Shown piece by piece: positions 35,670 to 44,982 of a DNA stretch of 44,982 nt. Numbering within the stretch: the first letter of the stretch is position 1; each line of letters starts with the position of its first letter. The stretch lies in contig FLMG01004533.1 in assembly GCA_900088475.1 (NCBI GenBank), forward strand, positions 1-44,982, in the 5' to 3' direction. This DNA comes from Hyphochytrium catenoides (lineage: Eukaryota > Sar > Hyphochytriomycetes > Hyphochytriales > Hyphochytriaceae). Under the pieces are notes generated by a model. It made no database searches. It worked only from the letters and a program-made list of their open reading frames with translations, and was not told the origin of the DNA. A program made the translations under genes and the position numbers.

Positions 35670-36512
35670 CTATAAAGTTACCCACTGTACAGACTCAACG
35701 AAACGACCACGTTGACGGCTTCTACCTGACGCTACTGCACTTCTAGCTTCGTAGCGTACAGGCCGGGCAGTCAGACGCTTGTTCCTCTTGCGAATGTAAC
35801 GGTGAAGAGCGGCCTTACGGTCATCCGACTTGGTAGAGTGACAAACCCAGCAAGTATTTGGGTCATGTACTGTTCTAGATGAGAGCTTCTGGCGCTTGAA
35901 GGGTGGTGTATGGGGTAGGTCCGATTGTGAACTCTTTACCTCGAGGTCGGCTTCGCCTGCTATTCTGGGGATCTTGACATCCCTGATAAGAGATTGCCAT
36001 CGCTTTTCCCAAGAAACAACAACTGCATAGGCTTGTTCATCTGATGATCCGTCATCATCGCTAGATGAACCGTCATCCTCAACTTTAATAAGGACAGAAG
36101 GAGCAACAGGGCTGGCTAGAGGGATTGGCTGAAAAGCTTTCTTTGAAGGCTTCTCGATTGGAAGCAGCAGGTGGTCAACATCACAGTAAGAGTCCACATT
36201 CGTCAATTCTGGCTTCGACTTGGTGAGTCCATCACTTTCTGCCGATGTCTCAGCAAAGGACTCAAACATATCCACAAGGCTGTCCACATGGCTGGCGTCC
36301 TCAAAGTCATGTGCAGAGAGCTGCCCTCCACAATCATCACTGCCAGTGACGGGACCATCCAAATATAGTTCAGGCAGAAACGTCTCCCCAAGAACAGACA
36401 ATGACTCAGCAATGTCCAGAAATCCCAGCTCTGGACTCCCATCCAGAGGGGAGGCACTCACCCCCTTGGGGAGAGCACCTGAAAACATCTGATCCAGCTC
36501 GGAGGCGAACAT
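35670..36512 (-). CDS. CCT-motif protein (putative transcriptional regulator), single exon
   Basis: A 280-aa protein starting MFASELDQMFSGALP. The C-terminal part holds a CCT motif at about 232-274: RKAALHRYIRKRNKRL, then PVRYEARSAVASGRSRQRGR, then F. This matches the R-x-A-L-x-R-Y / K-R / RY-x-x-R / A-x-x-R-x-R-x-x-GRF pattern of CONSTANS, COL and TOC1 proteins. A CWVC pair (about 221-224) sits directly before it. The N-terminal two thirds are acidic and Ser/Asp-rich and look like an activation region. A basic PFKRQKL could serve as a nuclear signal. CCT motifs bind DNA together with NF-Y subunits in plants. I chose the start at 36512 because the frame further upstream has only a TTG start. 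A perfect 9-base inverted repeat lies about 100 bases upstream of the start. Confidence 0.85.
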   Translation of the reverse strand: MFASELDQMFSGALPKGVSASPLDGSPELGFLDIAESLSVLGETFLPELYLDGPVTGSDDCGGQLSAHDFEDASHVDSLVDMFESFAETSAESDGLTKSKPELTNVDSYCDVDHLLLPIEKPSKKAFQPIPLASPVAPSVLIKVEDDGSSSDDDGSSDEQAYAVVVSWEKRWQSLIRDVKIPRIAGEADLEVKSSQSDLPHTPPFKRQKLSSRTVHDPNTCWVCHSTKSDDRKAALHRYIRKRNKRLTARPVRYEARSAVASGRSRQRGRFVESVQWVTL

Positions 36513-36611
36513 TGTCAGAGTCTTGTTTGGGCTGTGACACCTGGTAACACGATTCGTAGAAAGATTGGCGAGAAGAGAGTTGATGGAGCTCCATCTTAGC
36601 AACAAAGAGTG

Positions 36612-36632
36612 CTTAGTTCTCAAAGAACTAAG
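36612..36632. repeat. Perfect 9-base inverted repeat upstream of the CCT gene
   Basis: CTTAGTTCT at 36612-36620 and its exact complement AGAACTAAG at 36624-36632 flank a three-base spacer. It lies 100 to 120 bases upstream of the CCT-gene ATG, in the probable 5' UTR or core promoter. It could be a dimeric regulator site or a short RNA hairpin. Confidence 0.75.
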
Positions 36633-37424
36633 AGTCGCGCTTGCCTATAAAGGCGCGAGAAAAAACGGAGACGGTCGTCTATCACTCCATGGTTATTGTC
36701 TTCGTCTGGTTGAACCGAAAGTGAGAGACGCAGAAGGGAATGCATGCCAGGCATGAGCGCCTTTCTTGCAAGCGGCTACAGGCGCAACCTTGTCCTCGTC
36801 ACTTGGCGGCAGTGCCACCAGCCAAACCCGTGTGAATATTCGAGTGACGCGGCGCCTCAGACCTGTGCCTCTAGTGTTCACTTTCTTCGCGCTTTGTTGC
36901 TTCGTACCTAAGAGTTATACTGGTAGGGCGAAGGCACAAGTTAGGTCAGTCTGCTGTCTGGTACAAGGGTTCTGAAGGGAATAGGCAGATAGTAAGGTGG
37001 CCACAATAAATGTATGGGAATTGAACGGCATCTGCTGGTAGAGAGGCGACAGTCTGCTGGGGAATGTTCTTGTGGTATCATTTGCCCCCCGTTCTCTGGA
37101 GGCGTGTAGGTCATAGCTGGTCTGTGTTTATGGCTTATGTTAGTTGAAACCTCCGTCCTGCGCCCACCCGGCCGTACACTCACTCTATTCTCTCTTTACG
37201 AGGGACACTATTTGCCATCAAATTATACAGCTTGAGGTTTTCTTAGCAGGAGTAATTGACTCTTGGATAAAGGTTTCAATGGACACCGAGTATAAAGGCG
37301 TTAGCGGCTTTGATGGCCCCTACCCGCTTCTAAATATCCTTCGCCAGTTCGGGAAGTCTGTCTTTCTCCCTGGGGTGGGTGGGAGGTAGGAAGGATAGCT
37401 GTGACGTCCTCTGGTAGGAGGTCT

Positions 37425-37467
37425 CTGATTGGCTGTAGCTTCACCAATGACGCTGGCTGATTGGCTG
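37425..37467. promoter_or_regulatory. Paired ATTGG repeat with an internal CCAAT, upstream of SAM synthetase
   Basis: The 11-mer CTGATTGGCTG occurs exactly at 37425-37435 and 37457-37467, with an inverted CCAAT at 37444-37448 between them. This looks like a small NF-Y-type group, but it is about 700 bases from the SAM synthetase start, so its target is uncertain. Confidence 0.35.
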
Positions 37468-38152
37468 GATGGCTTGTGGTGGTAGTGTTGGTAGGGCCTT
37501 CAGACTCCTGTCTGTCACTCCTCACACAGACCCTCTTCCCGCCCTCGCCTACCTCCTGTCTGCCTTCCGTCGAATCTTCACAGCTGGCGGCGTGATAACC
37601 ACAAATGCTGCCCTTAGGTATTATTAGCAGGCTGGGGCGGCGAACGATTAGGTGGTCATGAGGTATTGTACTCTTACCTTAATGGCTCGGGTGGTCCTAG
37701 ATTAGGGATGGGTTAGAGTGGATTGTCACTTCAGGGTTTTGGGACATGAACCGAGAACGATACAGAGCGCGCTAGAGATGGGGTCGATGCTATTTTTACA
37801 GCAAGGGAGGGTCAAGACAGAGCGAAACCGAGGTGAGTGTTTAGGAAGATAAACTCCCGACAGATAATAGGGCAAGGAAGTCTCGAGGCAGCTCGCCTGA
37901 TCTGCGCTGCTCCCACCCGCTTGCTGTCATCCCACAGTATCTAAAGGGGAGAGAGGGGAGAGCAGGTCCTCAGACCTCACAGTCTGTGGACAGCAGGCAA
38001 TGATTGAACTTCATCCAAACCTCACACAGTACACCACTGTACGCCGTTCATTCCCTCATTTCCCCAAGAGCTTCAATATCTCCGTCGCGCTTGACAAGCC
38101 AACTGAGATCACTCCCTCTTTTTGAGCTCTTGCTCCGACTATTTCAACAACC

Positions 38153-39319
38153 ATGACTTTTGAAGACAGAGTTTTCCTCTTCACCTCTGAGTCCGTCAAT
38201 GAGGGACATCCAGACAAGATCTGTGACCAGGTCTCAGATGCCGTCCTCGATGCATGCATTGCCCAGGACCCAGATTCCCGCGTTGCCTGCGAGACCTGCA
38301 CCAAGACTGGTATGGTTATGATCTTCGGTGAGATCACCACCAAGGCCACCGTCAACTATGAGCAGGTCATCCGCGATGCAATCAAGGAGATTGGATACGA
38401 TGATGTTGCTAAGGGTCTCGACTACAGAACCTGCAACGTCATTGTCGCTATTGAGGAGCAGAGCCCTGATATCTCTCAAGCTGTAACCTCTAAGAAGGTT
38501 GAGGATATCGGTGCTGGCGACCAGGGTATCATGTTTGGTTATGCTTCCGATGAGACGGAGACTTTCATGCCTCTCTCCCATCAGCTGGCCACTAGCCTTG
38601 GCTCCCGCCTCACTGAGGTCCGCAAGAAGGGCATTTGCTCTTGGGTGCGCCCTGATGGCAAGACCCAGGTCACAGTTGAATACAAGAGCGAGAAGGGCGC
38701 CATGGTCCCAGTTCGCGTACATACAGTTGTTATCTCTACCCAGCATTCCCCAGAAGTTACCCAGGAGCAGATTGCTGCAGACCTTATTGAGCACGTAGTG
38801 AAGCATGTCATCCCTGCAAAGTACCTCGACGACAAGACGATCTACCACATGAACCCATCTGGCCGCTTTATCATTGGTGGACCTCATGGTGATGCTGGTC
38901 TGACTGGTCGCAAGATTATCATTGACACCTACGGTGGATGGGGTGCTCACGGTGGGGGAGCCTTCTCTGGCAAGGACACCACCAAGGTGGACCGTTCTGC
39001 TGCTTATGCTGCTCGTTGGGTTGCCAAGTCCCTCGTGGCTGCTAAGCTTGCTAGGAGAGTCATTGTGCAGCTCTCATACGCTATTGGTATCCCATACCCT
39101 CTTTCTGTATATGTAGACTCCTACGGCACCGTGCAGAACGGACTTACGGACAACGACCTTGTAGAGATCGTCAACAAGAACTTCGACCTTCGCCCAGGTT
39201 GCATCATCCGCGACCTTGACCTTAAGAGACCAGTCATGAGAAAGACTGCTGCCTACGGCCATTTCGGCCGCGAGGACCCAGATTTCACCTGGGAGACCGT
39301 TAAGACCCTTAACTATTAG
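38153..39319 (+). CDS. metK: S-adenosylmethionine synthetase (methionine adenosyltransferase), single exon
   Basis: It makes S-adenosylmethionine from methionine and ATP. The 388-aa length is normal for the family. Motifs are [17 protein letters not shown] (about 18-34, ATP and metal binding), GAGDQG (about 120-125), [20 protein letters not shown], and the P-loop-like GGGAFSGKD (about 268-276), ending with DFTWE near the C-terminus. All active-site segments are present, so the enzyme should be functional and cytosolic. The gene has no introns, unlike most neighbours. Lysine is encoded only by AAG as far as I can read, which suggests high expression. The ATG at 38153 has a good context (ACCATGA) after a pyrimidine-rich leader. 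The gene symbol used is the bacterial one; SAMS or MAT is equally valid. Confidence 0.98.
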   Translation: MTFEDRVFLFTSESVNEGHPDKICDQVSDAVLDACIAQDPDSRVACETCTKTGMVMIFGEITTKATVNYEQVIRDAIKEIGYDDVAKGLDYRTCNVIVAIEEQSPDISQAVTSKKVEDIGAGDQGIMFGYASDETETFMPLSHQLATSLGSRLTEVRKKGICSWVRPDGKTQVTVEYKSEKGAMVPVRVHTVVISTQHSPEVTQEQIAADLIEHVVKHVIPAKYLDDKTIYHMNPSGRFIIGGPHGDAGLTGRKIIIDTYGGWGAHGGGAFSGKDTTKVDRSAAYAARWVAKSLVAAKLARRVIVQLSYAIGIPYPLSVYVDSYGTVQNGLTDNDLVEIVNKNFDLRPGCIIRDLDLKRPVMRKTAAYGHFGREDPDFTWETVKTLNY

Positions 39320-39778
39320 GCGTGGTGAGCTTTAATGTAGTTAGTATGCCAGAGACACGGCGGTGCACTTCCGCCCACACCCCTCGACCTCAGATCGATG
39401 GTTCGTCCTGTAGAGACCAACTGAGTAGCTGTGTCGACAGGTGCGGGTCTGTCCGCTTGCTAGTTTCAATGTTGCATGCCATGACATTGCACCAAAAGAG
39501 GAAAAACTCTGAGGTCCAAAGTAAGGCATCCAACATATGTTCCTGTTATACTAAGTCAATATATAGCACTCCCGCAGCTTTTCGCTTTCCAATGAAGTCT
39601 GCGCTTGCTCATCATAAGTCTCTTGCCTGTTCCTCGCCATGAGCCATAGAAAAGAAAGTTTATGGACATATGACGGTGGCTCTCTTTAGGACCCCAACAC
39701 GATCATCACCTCTTCCTAGTGATTAGCTTTTTTAATTGACCTAGCACGGCCAAGCCATGTTGACAAAAAGCGTAGCGA
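39320..39778. other. Intergenic region downstream of SAM synthetase
   Basis: About 460 bases holding the SAM synthetase 3' UTR. No gene or repeat was seen before the USP39-derived fragment that follows. Confidence 0.5.
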
Positions 39779-39886
39779 TTATGCATTTGCGACCTGACGA
39801 CCATATCTTATAAGGTAGGGCTGGAACAGTCCAGTGAGTTGATCGCAGCTTTTTACCTTTCTGATATGGTCTGAGCTCATCTCATA
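39779..39886 (-). pseudogene. Decayed copy of the USP39 C-terminus
   Basis: Bases 39779-39842 align without gaps to 40017-40080, the last 64 bases of the USP39 gene including its stop codon, with 49 of 64 identical by my count. On the minus strand the copy still reads in frame: QLTGLFQPYLIRYGRQ against QLIGLSESYLMIYGRQ, both ending shortly after at TAA. Upstream the protein similarity goes on weakly (YEMSSDHIRK against YEIQDLHVRE) with a two-residue insertion, and then fades. There is no start codon, zinc finger or catalytic-fold remnant. It is best read as the remains of a tandem duplication whose 5' part is gone or unrecognisable. Confidence 0.75.
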
Positions 39887-40016
39887 AAGTCTCAATGGTC
39901 CAACCCCTGCGCTCAAGGGCCATAAGCCAACGATAAGAAAGTCCGAGGACATAGGAGTTCAGCTTTAGTGGGTTTTCTAGTAATTAGCCAGAGCTTGCGG
40001 CATAAAGCGGTAGGGT

Positions 40017-41594
40017 TTATTGATTGGCATCCTGACGACCATATATCATCAGGTAGGACTCAGACAATCCGATGAGTTGAGGAAGTGTCTCTCTGACGTG
40101 CAAATCCTGTATCTCATACCATTGGTTGGTCGCCTTGTTAAAGACGTGGATGCGGTAGTTCCCACCCTGCAGTGGATCCGTATTTGCTTCTTTCCCAATG
40201 GTGGTAGGGCTGTCATGGCATATGTTGGCTACCAAGTCATACTTCGTGGAGGCAGAAGTGGTGATGAAAGAGCGAAGTTTTTCCTCTAAATCTGCCTTCT
40301 CCAAGCAGCCCTCCGTGCTGACACCCTTCTCATTGAGAAGGGTCCGGAGTTCTGCAATGCTAAGAGATGAGACTTCTTCCAAAGGAGGCAGCTTTGACTT
40401 TGCGTCAGAAAAGAGATAGTCCCGAAGCTCGAAGTTCTTGATAGGGAAGTTGACAATAGTTGGATTCTTCTCTGTGAAGAAGTTATTCTTGGTAAAGCGT
40501 TTGAGATGCAGCACCAGGTACTTTGGTAGAGAGCGTAGTCGGTAACGCTTGCGGTGTCTGACTCCGGCCCTCAACTCATCCGTTATATGCTCGCCGTCAA
40601 ACTTCTTCAGGACTTCAAACAGTGGGATCTGGGGGATAATATTTCCGCCTTGAGAATCCTTGAATAACGGCGTCGCTGGTAGATCTAAGCTCAGGTGCAT
40701 GAACGGCACGCGAGCTGAGCTCCATTTTTTTGAGGTTGCAGGGTCTTCTACAATATGCTCGTTGGCAAAAGTGGTGCTGTTCTTTTCATCCAGCTCCGTC
40801 AGAACCTCCACTTCTCCCTGGAAGACCTCATGGATAATACTACTGCCGGCTTTCTTTGTGCCCCCGATGCCTTGGTGGATGTAGTTGAGGAGCCACGTCA
40901 TAAGATGGATGACTTCATTCTGTTCTCCTATCTTGAAACGCCTACCACTAGCCACCGTGATTTCCTCCACCAGCTCATGCGGACTAACAGTGCTCTTGAA
41001 GTTACCTGGGCTCCACAGCTTCCTTATGATCTCCCCGAACTTGACAACACAGGGAGGAGTTGTTGTTTTCTCATAGTTCTCGGGAACCAAGAAGTAGTTA
41101 CGAAGGGGAATAACATGCGCTAAGGCCTGTATGGTCACGTTGACGAAATCCGTGTTCTTCAAGTTGTTGAGCCCAACAAATCCTGGGAGGTATGCCACCC
41201 CGAACACGTCGTGAGCCAGATTCTTGTTGGCTGACAGCTTCGATATCTGGTCAGAGGTAAAGGTTGGTCGCAATGCTTTCCTGATATCGTCCAGAGAGGA
41301 GTCGATGACCTCGTAGTTGTCAGGCAAACAGTAAATCTTGCCATTATGCATGTTGATAAAGACATGATGGCTTGCATCCACAGAGTGTGTATAGGCGTGG
41401 GTGTTTCTCCCTCGGCCTTGGAAGAGCTTGCCGCAGACAAGGCACATGTAGATGTTCTGATTTGAAAGAGTTATAGAACAAATCTTTTCCAGGTCAAAGT
41501 CCAGCATGTGACGATTAACTGTATCCAGGTACGGACATTTTCTTCGTCTGTCCTTGTCATGGGCAACGTCGGTTCCATCAATGGCGCGCTTCAT
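40017..41594 (-). CDS. USP39: USP39/SAD1-like tri-snRNP protein (inactive ubiquitin-protease fold) with SAP-like insert, single exon
   Basis: The 525-aa protein has a zf-UBP zinc finger (about 20-95, with CLVCGKLFQGRGRNTHAYTH) followed by a USP-like fold starting PGFVGLNNLKNTDFVN. In active proteases this box contains the catalytic Cys. Here it is Asp149, and the usual GHY box near the end is GNY (about 478-480), so the protein should be catalytically dead, as known for human USP39 and yeast Sad1. Those proteins are needed to assemble the U4/U6.U5 tri-snRNP for splicing. Between LRDYLF (about 390-395) and YDLVANICHD (452-461) lies an extra segment with SIAELRTLLNEKGV (about 412-425) and CLEKADLEEKL (about 430-440), which looks like a SAP-type helix pair. 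The gene is intronless. The ATG at 41594 is the natural start. A decayed copy of its 3' end lies 130 bases downstream. Confidence 0.95.
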   Translation of the reverse strand: MKRAIDGTDVAHDKDRRRKCPYLDTVNRHMLDFDLEKICSITLSNQNIYMCLVCGKLFQGRGRNTHAYTHSVDASHHVFINMHNGKIYCLPDNYEVIDSSLDDIRKALRPTFTSDQISKLSANKNLAHDVFGVAYLPGFVGLNNLKNTDFVNVTIQALAHVIPLRNYFLVPENYEKTTTPPCVVKFGEIIRKLWSPGNFKSTVSPHELVEEITVASGRRFKIGEQNEVIHLMTWLLNYIHQGIGGTKKAGSSIIHEVFQGEVEVLTELDEKNSTTFANEHIVEDPATSKKWSSARVPFMHLSLDLPATPLFKDSQGGNIIPQIPLFEVLKKFDGEHITDELRAGVRHRKRYRLRSLPKYLVLHLKRFTKNNFFTEKNPTIVNFPIKNFELRDYLFSDAKSKLPPLEEVSSLSIAELRTLLNEKGVSTEGCLEKADLEEKLRSFITTSASTKYDLVANICHDSPTTIGKEANTDPLQGGNYRIHVFNKATNQWYEIQDLHVRETLPQLIGLSESYLMIYGRQDANQ

Positions 41595-44500
41595 GGTCTA
41601 CGCGTCTATGATAGGCCCGTGGTCTGATATTGGAACCAGAGATCTTGGAACAAGGAGGGCACGTCACTCGGACTCCGTCCGTATAGGAACCTAACCCACA
41701 AGTGATGAGGTGGATGTGGTCTGGAGAAATCTAATAGGCGAGCTCTGCACTCTTCCCGATAAGACACAGAATGGAAGACATCGAAAAGAATCAGTGTTCG
41801 TGCGGCGGTTGCTTGCAGCTCAAGCAATCTCTTGGTCGCACCAGGGGTAGTTCAAACTCTCTAGTCCAGTCTCTAGAGTGTCTCTGGTCTCAAGAAGCTT
41901 GGAGAGGTGTGAGAGCTCTGTCTGCTGAGTTGCCCACGATCACAAGATCCTCTCCTGGGGAGGCTCTGGAATGCAGCTCTTTGTGGGGGAGGTGGGGAGG
42001 TTAACTATGGCGTTGTGGGATGCAACGTGCCCTCCTCCGTCACTACCTGAAGAGAAAGAAAAGAAGAAATGACCACGTTTGCCGCTTGGGAGGGCTTCCT
42101 CTACTTGTACACCTGACGAGCAAGTGATGGTGACGACAACCTCATTGTCCCCACGTCTGTGGAGTATCAGTCTACCGCGCCTTCAAGTTCCTACAAGCTG
42201 GTCTTGGGAAGGTAAATCGTGAGCAACAGAGCTGCTCTAAAGGAACCGACAAATGAGGATAAGTTATCTAGCTTCAACTGCAAGAAAGAATGAGAATAAG
42301 GGTTAGACAGGAGAAGTGAAAGGCAGGCAAAGACCTCCAAATAACTCTGGCGGCCAAGTTCAGCCGAAGAGTTTGTGGTTAGGGAGAAAGCTTAGTTGGA
42401 ACAAAGTAGCCTTGGAAGGGATAAAAAATGACGCTAGAGAAAGCAAGGGTCGCCCTTCGTCAGTACCAATCTCCATCATCAAGCCCTCGGTGGGATTCAA
42501 TGCCGTGTGCGCGTTATCCTGACAAAGACGCTTGACTCTTCCTCAGCGCCATATAAGAGGATGATGCAACAGAGCTTCTCCTTTCTCTATTATGGCGGCT
42601 TTGGCCCTGTGGGCTAAGAAACACGTCGTCATTGCTGCTTATATTATCACTAGGAACAAAAAAAGATAAGAGTTTACATTATCAACCTCGGCTAACATGA
42701 TCTTTATCTAAAAAGCATCGTCCCCTCGACGAGGAGCAGAGGAGGATCCCGACCTACTGGCACCGTAGAGTAGGACCGCTTCTCGGTTCGGCCTTGATGG
42801 TGCACGTGTCGGTAGGCGTCATCTCGTTTCTCAACAGGACGTTGCTACTAATAATACAGCTAAGGTTGCTCAGAACCTCTGCCAGTGTTTGATAGCAGAT
42901 AGGAGAGCACTATGTCGGACCTCCGCCTCTATATTCTGAAATCCTCAGCTCCCAGGTGTCACATCTCACCCATTTCGTCCCCGAGGAACTTCCATCTGCT
43001 CCTGGAACGTCCTCATTCATATCTTTCTGATTGTGGCACCTTTCCAGGTAATGATCGCGAGATCCAACAATAAACTATAAGACCGCGATAAGCACAATGA
43101 TGACAATGCGGGCGGGCGGCGTGGGGCTCTTGAGCTAACTACTCTTTCTTCTTGTTAGATCTGGTGAAAGAGATAAGGTTATTCTTCTTAAAGCATGATG
43201 GTTCAAAACAAGCTTCCTGGTGTGAGTTAGTTGCATGGTCAAGATCCTTACCATTCAACGGACCAGGAAAACTTTCTTGTGAAGAGTTAGTTAGACGGAG
43301 CTAGGCATGGAGCGGAACAACCCATTCTGCAGCCGCGCAAAACTCATTAACATACCCTCTTCAGACTACTAATGATCATAATACTTGCCACAGCATGCTT
43401 CTTTTCATTGCGCCAAAGAAGAAAGACAAAGCAGAGGACAATTCCTCCTCCTCGGGGTCACCGCTCTTATCCGCACCAAAAAGTCAGCATATAATGAAAG
43501 AACAGACCAATTATCATCCCTATAATCAAAAGGCCGTCACATCCTACTACCATCGAAGGCCTTGCCAGACAAGAGATGGAGAGGACACTAACGTCAAAGA
43601 AAACAGGGAATGAGCCACATGAATGTGCCTGGTGCTTCGACAGGTTGCAGGTCCCGGCACGTCATCACATCCAGTACTCAACAGCAAAGGTTTGACATTG
43701 TCGTTCATTATGGGTTTGCTCAAAGGAGACCTGACATGGCGGACACCACTTGCTCTGGCGCCTTCTTCTTCTTCTTCAGAACAGGTTCTTGAGACCATGA
43801 TGAATAATATCATACTCAGCAACAAGCTCATTCAAGAGGCCTTTCTGTTTATTGCTCTAGGGCCCACGAGAGGCTTGGTAAAATCTAAACCAGCAGACGC
43901 ACGTCTATTGTCCGGTCTAATAATATGTTAGAAGGATCTGATGTGCTTGCTGACCTGCTGGTCTCTAGAACCTTCTCGTGTTAGAATGAGCCTGTCACTC
44001 AGAGCTCAGAAAAAAGGTCACTAAATATGTTCTTTTATTATGATCAGCTCTTATCATCAGCTCTCTCAATGCACGGGATGCACAAACGTCCATCCGTTCT
44101 GCACAAGTCTCGAGCCACTACTACTGTAGTGATACTGCCATTATTATGGATTACTCTACGACTACCCTATCACACATACTATCGTACAATCGAGAGCTTT
44201 GCCTTCGCCGCTCTTCTGGTGCGTTGTCCTCGTGTAGACAATCGCAACCTTAATCTTTTAACGCTCGGCTAATAGTCTCGCTGGCACAGGGAATTGGGAG
44301 CTTGCATGATGGCGGGCTATTGCATAGTAACGGGACAGAGCGCAGAAACAGTAGTTCCAGAGACCTGAGGAAGAAGGGACTCATACATCATAAGTGGAGT
44401 TCGTGCATTGCCATGTGATGTGTGCAGGATGTGTGCCAACTTTCGTGCGTCTCAATCTGTGTCTTCTGTCGGTCAGTATTCTAGGGCTCTTCTGTCTTCT

Positions 44501-44982
44501 GATGACCTGGAAAGAATGTGAAATTCCAGAGCAAGTCGTGACGCTGTCGCGCTTTCAACCACTAATAGAATCCATCTCTGATTCTGGACCATGAAATACC
44601 AGCAGCGCGTGCAGCGCGCGTGTGGCCAGGGTCATTCCGTTGCCAGAATCATCATAACAAGAAACAGTAGAACCTGCCCGCTCCTCCACCACAAAGATTC
44701 CACCGTTTGTATCTTAGGCTGTGCTCTTGGGGCGTGCGGCTTTTCTGGTCCCAGAAATGCCTGTGCTAAGCCTTCCATGATCAAGTAGAAGTAGTAATAC
44801 CTAGACAGGTTGTAAAGAACAGCAGGAGTCTACTACTACTATGATCGGTATGAACTTTGTGATCTTTTGATGGCAACAATGGCAGTCTATTCCTGGCGTG
44901 CAAACGACTTGTACCAGAGGATAGGACAGGTGGGGGTTTTAGGACGCACCATCTAGAAATCTTAGGGACCTGAACACTGGGC
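41595..44982. other. Gene-poor right end of the window
   Basis: About 3.4 kb upstream of USP39. All frames are short and without domains. A plus-strand frame at 41771-42004 begins with a Cys-rich stretch (NQCSCGGCLQL) and would be divergent from USP39, but it has no supporting evidence. No RNA gene or mobile element was recognised. Part of a gene beyond the right border cannot be excluded. Confidence 0.45.

Larger units (their letters stand above)
36513..38152. other. Divergent intergenic region between the CCT and SAM synthetase genes
   Basis: About 1.6 kb between two divergently transcribed genes, so it must hold both promoters. It contains the inverted repeat at 36612-36632, a plus-strand TATAAA at about 36642, and a CCAAT/ATTGG group at 37425-37467. 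No gene was found. Confidence 0.5.

Noticed and set aside
37755-37767. 13 bases (gaacgatacagag) matching the core of U6 snRNA
   Set aside because: The match stops at once, and neither the AGATTAGC continuation nor the 5' part of U6 is present.
38234-38950. Long minus-strand open frame (238 aa) opposite SAM synthetase
   Set aside because: It lies wholly opposite a conserved gene, has no domain, and is explained by that gene's codon bias, which leaves few stop codons on the other strand.
42776-42795. Sequence resembling the start of U2 snRNA (cgcttctcggttcggcc)
   Set aside because: The following bases lack the GGCTAAGATCAAGTGTAG stretch and the branch-site pairing region, so it is not a U2 gene.
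1-44982. CRISPR arrays, insertion sequences, transposases, operons or phage genes
   Set aside because: None were seen. The spliced gene structure shows the DNA is eukaryotic, and no reverse transcriptase, integrase or transposase motif was found.

Overview
This is nuclear DNA of a eukaryote, not of a prokaryote. Most genes are interrupted by short GT-AG introns; I modelled 45, from 53 to about 365 bases, with reading frame kept across every one. Genes lie on both strands and are separated by up to 3.7 kb of non-coding DNA. Base composition is near 50% GC. The gene set points to a unicellular or simple protist, most likely algal or stramenopile/alveolate-like. It includes a CCT-motif regulator, a TauE/SafE permease, an EF-hand protein and a BART-domain protein of types often found with flagella, and a Tudor-repeat family. 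Nothing in the window fixes the lineage, so the taxon is an inference.

Layout, left to right: non-coding 1-1772 (with a weak minus-strand terminal-exon candidate); TauE/SafE permease (1773-3746, +); acetyl-CoA synthetase (4476-6501, +); a protein with about seven Tudor-like repeats followed by about eight membrane segments (7003-11876, +, 12 exons); DBP10/DDX54 RNA helicase (12914-18046, +, 14 exons); EF-hand protein (19267-20389, +). Convergent with the EF-hand gene is a Lines (LINS1)-like protein (20455-22838, -, 8 exons). A small PX-like protein follows (23538-24149, -). A gene-poor block runs 24150-27901. Next is a giant armadillo-SPRY-DUF4246 fusion (27902-32754, +, crossed by a 42-N assembly gap), then 1.9 kb of non-coding DNA. 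The right side holds a BART-domain gene (34688-35501, +) convergent with a CCT-motif gene (35670-36512, -). S-adenosylmethionine synthetase (38153-39319, +, intronless) is convergent with USP39/SAD1 (40017-41594, -, intronless). The last 3.4 kb hold no supportable gene.

The genes do not form one pathway. Acetyl-CoA synthetase and SAM synthetase supply acetyl-CoA and SAM. DBP10 serves 60S ribosome assembly and USP39 serves the spliceosomal tri-snRNP. CCT and Lines proteins are likely regulatory.

The least ordinary items are the ARM-SPRY-DUF4246 fusion, whose oxygenase-like module seems to lack one metal-binding histidine; the Tudor-array membrane protein, which recalls the layout of lamin B receptor; a SAP-like insert inside USP39; and a decayed copy of the USP39 C-terminus just downstream of that gene. 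All family names come from reading motifs by eye. No database search was run.
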